A stretch of 5,689 bases of DNA from Hyphomicrobiales bacterium (lineage in GTDB: Bacteria; Pseudomonadota; Alphaproteobacteria; Rhizobiales; S144-35), in NCBI GenBank assembly GCA_015494185.1, contig WGBT01000096.1, forward strand, positions 1 through 5,689. The letters run 5' to 3'. How positions within the stretch are numbered: position 1 is the first letter of the stretch; each line of letters starts with the position of its first letter. Positions 1 to 5,615 of the stretch are shown in pieces. The position numbers and the translations under genes are program-made. The notes below the pieces were generated by a model. That model had not been told where the DNA came from and searched no databases. It saw nothing but the letters and a program-made list of their open reading frames with translations.

Positions 1-1596
1 CGCATCAAGGCCCGTGATTATCATTTCGTGCTGCTTGATTACCACATTCCGGGCCTTGACGGTGCGGCTGTGGCCGAGCAGGCGGGGCCTCGTCAATCTG
101 ATGGGGAAGCGCAAAATCTGATCGCCATTACCGGGGATCCGGAGGGCTTGCAAGCCAAGGCCCAAGCTGCGGAAAAATTCCAAGCCATTTTGCCCAAACC
201 CTTGGTGATGGAAGATTTGATGGGGGTGATCGGCAAACTCAAATCCGGGCGCTGTGAGCCAAGTTGCATCAATGCAGCACCTGAGAGCGGCTTTGAGCAC
301 AAGCAGGTCAGTGTCAAAGTGTTTCCTGACTTTTCGGCGCCAGTGATCACAGAGCGTTTTGAGGCGCTGATCAATTCACTGGAAGAATCGCCCCAAGGAA
401 TCATTCTGGCCCCAGGATTTGATCTTCATGAGGTGCGCCGGTTCCGGGCCCGCGGTGAACATCATCTGTTGCCAATCATTGACTTCACCGGGCAGCTCGA
501 TGACATCGGTGTGGATTTGCAATTGCAGCCGCTCGATGCCGAGGCCGAGCGCAAAATGATTGAGGTGATGGCGGAATTTTACCGCAAACGCCAGGTTTTG
601 CCAGCAGCTATTCGCCATGCCATGGATGATGAGACCCGGCTGTTGAGCTATCTTTATGTGCGAGGTCTGGGGTTGCGCCCGGTATGCGTTCCCGATCAGC
701 CGCAAGTCTATCAATTCTCGCAATTTGTCCCGCAGGTGCAGGTCCGGGAAACCGCCGACCGGCTGGTTGAGCAGGGGCTGTTACGCCGTGAATTTGTCGA
801 TCGGGTACATGTTTGCACCAGTTGTGGTTCGGCGCGCACCAATGTGCGGGAGGAGTGTTCAAGTTGCCGTTCGGCGAATCTCGAAGAAGTGGCCATCGTG
901 CATCATTTTGCCTGTGCCTATCAGGGGCCGCCCTCGGATTTTCGGCAACAAGATGGTTCTCTGGTCTGCCCGAAATGCCAAGTCGCCTTATTGCATTATG
1001 GCACCGATTATGACCGGCCGGGCAAGATTCATCAGTGCCGGGATTGCGGCCATAGCGGTTCGGAACTTTTGGTTGGTTTCAAATGTTTCGACTGTGGGGC
1101 TCATTATGATGGTGAAACCATGCCGGCGGTCGATCACTACAATTATGAACTGGCGGAGAAGGGGATTGAATTTCTGGAAACGGGCCAATCCAATACTTTC
1201 GCTGCGGCGGGGCCCTTTATGGCCGGGGTGTTGCCGCTGGAGATCGTCTGGGAAGTGTTGGCGCTCAGCCGCAGTCCCAAGCCGCCGCAATTCCTGCTTG
1301 GCGAAATCCATTATGGCAATGCCGCGGCAATCGAGCAGACGGCCGGGCCGATGGGGCTGAAAGCCGTGCGTGAGATTGTCCGCGAACGGTTGCGCAGTTT
1401 CATTGGAGATGGCGGGGTGGTGGCAAGCGGCCGCGATTTCGACTATTTCCTGGTGCCCGATACCACACCTGAAAGGTTCAAGAAGGATGAGCCGGATCTG
1501 ATTCGTTGGTGTGTCGAGACCCTTGCCCAGGATCCGGATTTGCAGATCAAGACCTATAACGGGGCCGGCTTCCTGTTGCCGCCGGGACAGGCCTAA
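1..1596 (+). CDS. Response regulator with receiver domain, TackOD1-like multi-zinc-ribbon output module and degenerate GGDEF-like C-terminus (5' partial)
   Basis: The reading frame is open from the first base, so the N-terminus lies outside the window; 531 residues are visible, ending at TAA. Residues 1-75 are the second half of a receiver domain: the LLDYHIPGLDG motif gives phospho-acceptor Asp13, the switch Thr44 lies in IAITGD, and the conserved Lys66 in LPKP. Residues about 190-270 are mostly helical and resemble the winged-helix-like segment that precedes zinc ribbons in TackOD1 proteins. Residues 272-365 hold eleven cysteines: CxxC pairs at 272/275, 286/289, 323/326, 346/349 and 362/365, plus Cys305 in HHFAC, enough for two or three zinc sites. 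Residues about 430-500 resemble a GGDEF fold, but GRDFD (477-481) replaces the signature, so cyclase activity is not expected. It is 25 nt upstream of a polysaccharide synthase gene, suggesting phosphorylation-dependent control of that synthase by protein contact. No DNA-binding domain of a usual type is seen. The TackOD1 assignment is from memory of the family pattern. Confidence 0.88.
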   Translation, partial: RIKARDYHFVLLDYHIPGLDGAAVAEQAGPRQSDGEAQNLIAITGDPEGLQAKAQAAEKFQAILPKPLVMEDLMGVIGKLKSGRCEPSCINAAPESGFEHKQVSVKVFPDFSAPVITERFEALINSLEESPQGIILAPGFDLHEVRRFRARGEHHLLPIIDFTGQLDDIGVDLQLQPLDAEAERKMIEVMAEFYRKRQVLPAAIRHAMDDETRLLSYLYVRGLGLRPVCVPDQPQVYQFSQFVPQVQVRETADRLVEQGLLRREFVDRVHVCTSCGSARTNVREECSSCRSANLEEVAIVHHFACAYQGPPSDFRQQDGSLVCPKCQVALLHYGTDYDRPGKIHQCRDCGHSGSELLVGFKCFDCGAHYDGETMPAVDHYNYELAEKGIEFLETGQSNTFAAAGPFMAGVLPLEIVWEVLALSRSPKPPQFLLGEIHYGNAAAIEQTAGPMGLKAVREIVRERLRSFIGDGGVVASGRDFDYFLVPDTTPERFKKDEPDLIRWCVETLAQDPDLQIKTYNGAGFLLPPGQA

Positions 1597-1606
1597 AGGC
1601 GCGTAT

Positions 1607-1611
1607 GGAGG
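1607..1611 (+). promoter_or_regulatory. Ribosome binding site of the glycosyltransferase gene
   Basis: GGAGG lies 10 nt before ATG 1622, and a second AGGAG (1615-1619) lies only 2 nt before it. No comparable site serves the in-frame ATG at 1667, which would also cut into the first membrane segment. This decides the start at 1622 rather than an earlier start inside the upstream gene. Confidence 0.7.
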
Positions 1612-1621
1612 TGCAGGAGTT

Positions 1622-2941
1622 ATGGGGCCTGAGCTGATCACCGATGGTTTCGATTATCTGACAGGGATGAGCCTGCTCGGGCTGGTGCTATTGTTTTGGT
1701 ACAATATCGTCTTCGATATTCCGCGCTATACGGTGGCGTTTCTGGCCTTTGCGGTCAATCGCTTTTTTGGGCGGCTGATGCGGCGCCGGGGGCGTGATGC
1801 GCAGCGGTTTTGGGACAGTCCAGTGACAACGCCCCGGCGGGATGGCAAATTCCGGGTGTCGCTGATCGTTGCCGGCCATAATGAAGAAGACAGTATCGAA
1901 CGTTGTGTTGATTCACTGCGCGAGCAGAGTTTCAATGAATTCGAGATTATTCTGGTCTCAGATGGTTCCACCGACAATATGGCCGAGGTTTGCGCCGATC
2001 TGGTGCGCCGCGGCAAGGCGCACAAATTCTTTGCCACCGATCTGCGTTGTGGCAAGTCGGCGGCGGTCAATCTTGCTGACCGGATGGCCGAGGGCGAATT
2101 CATCATCAATGTGGATTGTGATTGTTCCTATGAACGCGATGCCATGGCGAATGTGCTGGCGCCGTTTGCCGATCCTAAAGTTGGGGCGGTCTCTGGCGAT
2201 ATTCTGCCGCGTAATGGCGACCGATCGCTGATCGCCGCTTTTCAGATGATCGAATATCTGATCTCGATTTCCCTTGGCAAACGGGTGGCTGACATGTTCG
2301 ATCAGGTGACCTGTGCTTCTGGGGCCTTTGGCGCCTTTCGCAAGACCGCACTGGCGCAAATCGGCGGTTGCGATGTCGGCGGGGCGGAGGATTTCGATCT
2401 GACCCAGCGGATGCGCAATCTCGGTTGGAAAATCCGCTTTGCCGGCGATGCGCTGTGTTTCACCGATGTTCCGGCAACCCGCAAGGCGCTGACCGGGCAA
2501 CGCATGCGCTGGGACCGTGATATCTATCGCATGCGAATGCGCAAATTCGGCCGGCTGATGAACCCGTTTTCAAAGAGTTTCTCCCTGCCGGAAACCCTGC
2601 ACCAGCTTGACTTCTTGATCTTCAATCTATTGGGGGCCGTGGTCTTTCCGATCTATGTTCTCTGGTTGTTTGCGCTTTATGGGGATTTTGCCGTGTCAGT
2701 TCTGGTGGCGGCCCAGCTTGGTCTTATCATTCTCGATGCGTTTTCTTATCTGTTGGCGGTGCAGATGACCGGGCGCTGGCACTTGATGCCTTATCTGATG
2801 TTCATTCCCGGCTATGGGATCTTCAACGGTTATTATATGCGCTTTGTGCGGTTGTTCGCCTATCTTCGGGAATGGATTTTTGACGAGTCGCGCACCGATC
2901 ACTATGTTCCGGCGCGGTCGCGCTATGCGAGGAAGTGGTGA
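1622..2941 (+). CDS. Membrane-embedded processive family 2 glycosyltransferase (polysaccharide synthase)
   Basis: The 439-residue protein should polymerise an exopolysaccharide from nucleotide sugar on the cytoplasmic side of the inner membrane and thread it outward. One or two N-terminal membrane segments (about 17-45) precede a GT-A domain. The visible motifs are SDGSTD with Asp114 (nucleotide binding), DCD 165-167 (the DxD metal/UDP site), AED 255-257 (the TED-type catalytic base site, with Ala for Thr) and QRMRW 293-297 (the Q(Q/R)xRW acceptor motif). Several hydrophobic segments follow (about 331-353, 356-380, 387-405). This is the layout of hyaluronan, NodC, Alg8 and BcsA synthases; the length fits the shorter NodC/Alg8 type, and there is no PilZ domain after the last membrane segment as in BcsA. 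The sugar and linkage cannot be read from sequence. The gene is 25 nt after the response regulator gene, and its stop overlaps the next start, so the three are probably co-transcribed. Confidence 0.95.
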   Translation: MGPELITDGFDYLTGMSLLGLVLLFWYNIVFDIPRYTVAFLAFAVNRFFGRLMRRRGRDAQRFWDSPVTTPRRDGKFRVSLIVAGHNEEDSIERCVDSLREQSFNEFEIILVSDGSTDNMAEVCADLVRRGKAHKFFATDLRCGKSAAVNLADRMAEGEFIINVDCDCSYERDAMANVLAPFADPKVGAVSGDILPRNGDRSLIAAFQMIEYLISISLGKRVADMFDQVTCASGAFGAFRKTALAQIGGCDVGGAEDFDLTQRMRNLGWKIRFAGDALCFTDVPATRKALTGQRMRWDRDIYRMRMRKFGRLMNPFSKSFSLPETLHQLDFLIFNLLGAVVFPIYVLWLFALYGDFAVSVLVAAQLGLIILDAFSYLLAVQMTGRWHLMPYLMFIPGYGIFNGYYMRFVRLFAYLREWIFDESRTDHYVPARSRYARKW

Positions 2942-2943
2942 TG
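2929..2943 (+). promoter_or_regulatory. Shine-Dalgarno and TGATG stop-start overlap coupling synthase and adaptor translation
   Basis: GAGGAA (2929-2934) sits 6 nt before ATG 2941, whose A is also the last base of the synthase TGA (2939-2941). In-frame GTG codons at 2935 and 2938 are possible alternative starts, but the ATG has the better spacing. Overlaps of this kind usually give coupled translation and a fixed stoichiometry, consistent with the two proteins working in one complex. Confidence 0.7.
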
Positions 2944-4116
2944 ATCAAACAGCTTCGAAAACCGCGCCGCATCGACCAGTTGAAAAACGATGTCCGCTCC
3001 GCCACCGCCCGGCCACGTCATCGCGGGCGGCTGATCTATCTTGGCCTGTTGATCACCTTTGTCTTGGTGCTGTTGGACCACTTCGCCGGCAGTATCGTGT
3101 TTTTGCGCGCCGATGGCATGGTGCTCAAAAAACGCTATGTGATCGCAGCACTTTATCCGGCGCGCATCACTGAGGTCTTGGTGCGTGAGGGACAACAGGT
3201 TGACAAGGGCACCCCGTTGATTCGCATCGAGTCGGCCGAGATTTTGCGCCAGATTGCGGATATTTCCGCCCGTAATGCAGAACTGACGGCGAAGCTAGCG
3301 CAACTGAAATCCCGTGCCGCTGCGGTCAGGTCACTGCTGCCGGTGGCCGAGCAGAATGCCATGTTGGCCAAGCAGACCATGTCCAGCGTCGAGCGGCTCA
3401 AGGGGCATTCCTTGGCCACGTCAGAACGGGTCGGGCGCGCCTATCGGGGGCGTTTGGATTCCCTGTCACGGGTTGCCGAGCTGAAGGCCGAGGCGGAGAC
3501 CGTGGCGCAGGAGATGAAATTGCTGGAAGCAGCCCGGCAGGAAGCCCAAAGTGCGCTCAAGCGGCTGCAAACCTTTTACAATGACGGTCTGGTGTTGTCC
3601 CAGGTGCGCGGAACGGTGGGGCCCAACATTCCATCCCCAGGTGACGTTCGCAATATTGGCGAAGATATTTTGTCGATCTATACCGGTGAGGCCTTCGTAT
3701 TTGCTTATTTGCCCGATGAATATCTGTTTTCCGTGCGCCCGAAACAGAAGGTGCGGGTTGTGTCAGGACCAGACCGCATCACCGGTCAGGTGAGCGAGAT
3801 TTTGCCCGTTGCCGATGCTTTGCCTGCGGAATTTCAAAATATTTTCAAGCCGCGCGAGCGCAGCCGTCTTATTCGTATCATGTTGCCTCAAACACACCCC
3901 TTTGCGGTTTCGCAAAAAGTCTTGGTGCGCGGTAAACTTTTGCCAGACCTATCTCCAACGGCCCAGCGGTTGCTTGCTGATTATGCGCGCGAATTAGCGC
4001 AGCAATGGCAACAGATGCCAGCGGTTTTGTGGGCCCGTATTCGGCAGATCGTTCGTAAAGTTGGTTGGAACTTGGCCGATTATGCGAAGCCGATTATGCG
4101 AATTCTTCAGAGCTAA
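2941..4116 (+). CDS. HlyD-like periplasmic adaptor (membrane fusion) protein of the polysaccharide synthase
   Basis: This 391-residue protein has a basic cytoplasmic N-terminus (1-30), one membrane segment (about 31-55) and a periplasmic body. Residues 66-97 form the first half of a lipoyl-like domain (YPARITEVLVREGQQVDKGTPLIRIES, the HlyD signature region). Residues about 99-214 are heptad-like helices forming the hairpin. The second lipoyl half is about 215-247, ending GEDILSIYTG, and a beta-barrel-like region runs to about 335. An extra 55-residue helical, partly basic tail (337-391) follows, which is longer than usual for EmrA/HlyD proteins. No PilZ domain precedes the membrane segment, unlike Alg44. 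Translational coupling to a processive glycosyltransferase suggests it guides the polymer through the periplasm or stabilises the synthase, as Alg44 does for Alg8. No ABC or MFS transporter is in the window, which argues against a drug or protein export role. The family is clear; the export role is inferred. Confidence 0.92.
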   Translation: MIKQLRKPRRIDQLKNDVRSATARPRHRGRLIYLGLLITFVLVLLDHFAGSIVFLRADGMVLKKRYVIAALYPARITEVLVREGQQVDKGTPLIRIESAEILRQIADISARNAELTAKLAQLKSRAAAVRSLLPVAEQNAMLAKQTMSSVERLKGHSLATSERVGRAYRGRLDSLSRVAELKAEAETVAQEMKLLEAARQEAQSALKRLQTFYNDGLVLSQVRGTVGPNIPSPGDVRNIGEDILSIYTGEAFVFAYLPDEYLFSVRPKQKVRVVSGPDRITGQVSEILPVADALPAEFQNIFKPRERSRLIRIMLPQTHPFAVSQKVLVRGKLLPDLSPTAQRLLADYARELAQQWQQMPAVLWARIRQIVRKVGWNLADYAKPIMRILQS

Positions 4117-4211
4117 GAGGGCCGGGGGGAATTCACATTCGTCTTATGCCGCAGGTAGGGCCGCTTGCCAGTGCTACAGAGGGAACTTATTCTCTTCGCT
4201 AAGAGGGCTGG
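4102..4211 (+). repeat. Imperfect direct repeat around the end of the operon
   Basis: Copy 1 at 4102-4125 spans the adaptor stop codon, and copy 2 at 4189-4211 lies in the intergenic gap. Both contain GCTAAGAGGGCYGG, differing at one base, preceded by a similar ATTCT-TC stretch with small gaps. The period is about 86 nt. Copy 2 also forms a 5-bp hairpin (CTCTT 4192-4196, AAGAG 4201-4205). It may be a remnant of a local duplication; no function is evident. Confidence 0.5.
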
Positions 4212-4219
4212 CCAATGGT

Positions 4220-4249
4220 TTGGTGAAATGTCATCAAAAATAAAAATAT
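4220..4249 (+). promoter_or_regulatory. Possible weak promoter for the small membrane protein gene
   Basis: The stretch 4233-4250 is strongly AT-rich in an otherwise GC-rich region. TTGGTG (4220-4225) could be a -35 and AAATAT (4244-4249) a -10 with an 18-nt gap. The match is partial and spacing alternatives exist, so this marks a likely promoter zone rather than a defined promoter. Confidence 0.3.
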
Positions 4250-4284
4250 AGGCTTTTCAGTGGTGTTGGCCTTTTGGCCTATAT
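4246..4284 (+). promoter_or_regulatory. Inverted repeat in the leader of the small membrane protein gene
   Basis: ATATAGGC (4246-4253) and GCCTATAT (4277-4284) are a perfect 8-bp inverted repeat separated by 23 nt. Inside the 3' arm, GGCC (4268-4271) and GGCC (4276-4279) can form a short competing hairpin with a TTTT loop. The element ends 6 nt before the ribosome binding site, so it could be an operator or an RNA structure acting on translation. It is not a terminator of the usual kind, because no T-run follows. Confidence 0.5.
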
Positions 4285-4290
4285 GAAACA

Positions 4291-4296
4291 GGGAGG
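4291..4296 (+). promoter_or_regulatory. Ribosome binding site of the small membrane protein gene
   Basis: GGGAGG lies 5 nt before ATG 4302, a strong Shine-Dalgarno match. It is the main reason to accept this short gene and its start. Confidence 0.7.
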
Positions 4297-4301
4297 TTGT
4301 T

Positions 4302-4667
4302 ATGGCGAATTTAAGGGAGGCCCTTCTAGAAGGGGGCTTTGGGCTTTGGGGGCTTTTGGGGCTTGGCGGGCTGGCTTTGGTCGTGGGGCTGTTTGGTTTG
4401 GCGCTATTGCGGCGTGCGTCAGCGCGGGAGCAAACGGTTTCAAAGCCGCAAATGGCAGCAGCCAAAGCGGCCGAAACAGCCCAAACAGACGAAACAGATG
4501 GCAAAGCAACCGTTAAAACGGCCGAGCCTGAACAGGTTGTGGCAAGTCATGAAGGTATTCGTATCGTTACACCAGCCATAAAGCCCCCAGAAGCGGACCA
4601 GCAGCCCGCGATTCCTGATTTGGCGCAATTGGCATTACAGCAGGCGATGAAATCGGCCAACATTTAG
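4302..4667 (+). CDS. Small single-pass membrane protein with glycine-striped transmembrane helix, unknown family
   Basis: I do not recognise a family for this 121-residue protein. A short N-terminus (1-12) is followed by one hydrophobic segment (about 13-36). The basic RRASAR (37-42) after it predicts an N-out, C-in topology by the positive-inside rule. Glycine occupies positions 11, 14, 17, 20, 23, 29 and 32, every third residue with one gap at 26, which would put a small-residue face on the helix suited to tight packing. The tail (43-121) is rich in Ala, Glu, Lys, Thr and Pro, likely disordered, with a possible short amphipathic helix at the end (about 105-119). A strong ribosome binding site supports it. 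It lies 185 nt after the adaptor gene on the same strand, so it may be read with the operon or from its own promoter. A role as a small partner of the synthase complex is possible but unsupported beyond position. Confidence 0.72.
   Translation: MANLREALLEGGFGLWGLLGLGGLALVVGLFGLALLRRASAREQTVSKPQMAAAKAAETAQTDETDGKATVKTAEPEQVVASHEGIRIVTPAIKPPEADQQPAIPDLAQLALQQAMKSANI
4332..4370 (+). repeat. G-quadruplex-type motif with GGG codons every 9 nt
   Basis: G-runs at 4332-4336, 4341-4343, 4348-4352, 4358-4361 and 4368-4370 are separated mostly by CTTT or CTTTT, which satisfies the canonical four-run G-quadruplex pattern on the coding strand and in the mRNA. GGG codons begin at 4332, 4341, 4350, 4359 and 4368, an exact 9-nt period. 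It starts 30 nt after the start codon. Confidence 0.65.
4473..4499 (+). repeat. Three 9-nt tandem units within the small membrane protein gene
   Basis: Units GAAACAGCC, CAAACAGAC and GAAACAGAT follow each other without gaps and encode ETA, QTD and ETD in the low-complexity tail. This is probably a small expansion that lengthens a disordered linker. Confidence 0.55.
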
Positions 4668-4739
4668 GGGGGAGCAAGGCAGTCTGTGAAGGGGTGTTTT
4701 TGGGTAGCAAAACTCGCTGATCTTTGGGATCACTGGCAA

Positions 4740-4770
4740 GGGCTGGGATGAGTTTGGGGGCTGGATGAGT
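4740..4770. repeat. Short tandem near-repeat between the convergent genes
   Basis: GGGCTGGGATGAGT (4740-4753) and GGGCTGGATGAGT (4758-4770) differ by one inserted G. They lie downstream of both flanking genes, so a promoter role is unlikely. No function is evident. Confidence 0.4.
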
Positions 4771-4784
4771 GCCTGATTTCGTGT

Positions 4785-5534
4785 TCACCGTAGCGCTGTT
4801 TGCTGGCGTTGTTGTTGGATGATCCAGCCGGTATTGTCGATCAGCCGGAGCGTTCGGGCGTGAAATCTGCGGCCGATATGTTCCGGGATACTCTCCTGGT
4901 CGGTGATGGACAAGAATTTGGCGATACTATTGTAAATTGCTGTTATATCTCTTTTCAGCTGCCGATTTGCTTGGGTGAAATTTTGCAAACTGGTCCGTTC
5001 TGATAAGGGGGCGGCATTTTGTGGGGCTTGTACGGCAAGCCGGTTGTGGGCGGCTTTCTGTTGCGTCTCGATACAGGCTAGATCCGCTGCCATCAGGTGG
5101 TGGTTGAGAGTGGCCGGTGAACTTCCGCTCATGGCAGGGGCGGTTAGAACAGCTTCGGTATAGCGGGTGACCAGATCGGGATCGACATCGATCCGCCGTT
5201 CACTGAATTGCGAGCCGGTATGAGTGCCAGAAAATGGCTCAGAAGCCGCCGGCGAAAATGACTCGGTTGCCAAAGCCATCAGGCTTGGTGCCCCCGATAC
5301 GGATTGGCGTTGAAAACAGGCCAGCAGACTTTCGTACGGCAGGGGCAACGCTTGCCCGCTTGCCTTGGGGGCCTGCTGGCTCTGACCTCCAAGCGAGGAT
5401 GGTTGGGCTGTGGCGGCAAGAGGGGAGATGTTTTGTGCCGTACAACCAGCAAGCATGAGGAGGAAAGCAAAGGGAAGGCTTGCGATCTTGAAGGGGCGTA
5501 GATAGGCCGTGAAAACACCGTGACGCAACAACAT
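4785..5534 (-). CDS. Predicted outer-membrane lipoprotein, unknown family
   Basis: Read from ATG 5534, the 249-residue protein has a basic N-terminus, a hydrophobic core (about 16-30) and the lipobox LAGC (28-31), giving lipidated Cys31. The next residue is Thr, not Asp, so sorting to the outer membrane is expected. Residues 32-66 are a Ser/Gln/Ala/Pro-rich linker. The body (67-249) has Cys73 and Cys154, possibly a disulfide, and a helical Gln/Arg-rich C-terminus (about 180-247). I do not recognise the family. The start is uncertain: in-frame GTG 5552 has a better Shine-Dalgarno (AAGGAA about 6 nt before it) and adds six residues, and the frame stays open to ATG 5678, but that start would bury the signal peptide about 65 residues in. 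The gene is convergent with the plus-strand genes, so it is not part of their operon; a link to the polysaccharide system is only by proximity. Confidence 0.8.
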   Translation of the reverse strand: MLLRHGVFTAYLRPFKIASLPFAFLLMLAGCTAQNISPLAATAQPSSLGGQSQQAPKASGQALPLPYESLLACFQRQSVSGAPSLMALATESFSPAASEPFSGTHTGSQFSERRIDVDPDLVTRYTEAVLTAPAMSGSSPATLNHHLMAADLACIETQQKAAHNRLAVQAPQNAAPLSERTSLQNFTQANRQLKRDITAIYNSIAKFLSITDQESIPEHIGRRFHARTLRLIDNTGWIIQQQRQQTALR

Positions 5535-5585
5535 GAACAAAGGTTCCCCCACTGCAATTTCCTTCCCTCTGCAAGCCACCATTGT

Positions 5586-5615
5586 CCCGCTGTTTTCCCC
5601 CCCCCGCTGTTTCCC
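5586..5615. repeat. C9/G9 homopolymer run between two short direct repeats, upstream of the lipoprotein gene
   Basis: Nine C residues (5597-5605 on the plus strand) lie between two copies of a CCCGCTGTTT(T)CCC unit at 5586-5599 and 5603-5615, which share bases with the run. On the lipoprotein strand this is a G9 run 63-71 nt before ATG 5534, in the leader or promoter zone. Runs of this kind can slip during replication. Confidence 0.6.

Noticed and set aside
656..1360. Long plus-strand open frame inside the response regulator gene
   Set aside because: It is out of frame with a protein that shows clear receiver and zinc-ribbon motifs; its translation is Arg/Trp-rich with no recognisable domain.
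988..1641. Long minus-strand open frame opposite the response regulator gene
   Set aside because: It is antisense to a well-supported gene and shows no domain or signal; open antisense frames are common in GC-rich DNA.
1958..2500. Minus-strand open frame opposite the glycosyltransferase
   Set aside because: It lies antisense to the catalytic motifs of the synthase and has no supporting features.
2941..3120. PilZ domain at the adaptor N-terminus, as in Alg44
   Set aside because: Only about 30 basic residues precede the membrane segment, too short for a PilZ domain, and no RxxxR...D/NxSxxG pattern is present.
4199..4504. Minus-strand frame of about 100 codons with a signal-peptide-like N-terminus
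   Set aside because: It would start at TTG without a visible ribosome binding site and lies opposite a plus-strand gene with a strong one; its Pro/Ser/Lys content is the complement of the G-rich repeats.
4716..4730. Small hairpin TGATC-TTTGG-GATCA as a terminator between the convergent genes
   Set aside because: The stem is only 5 bp with moderate GC content, and no convincing T-run follows immediately on either strand.
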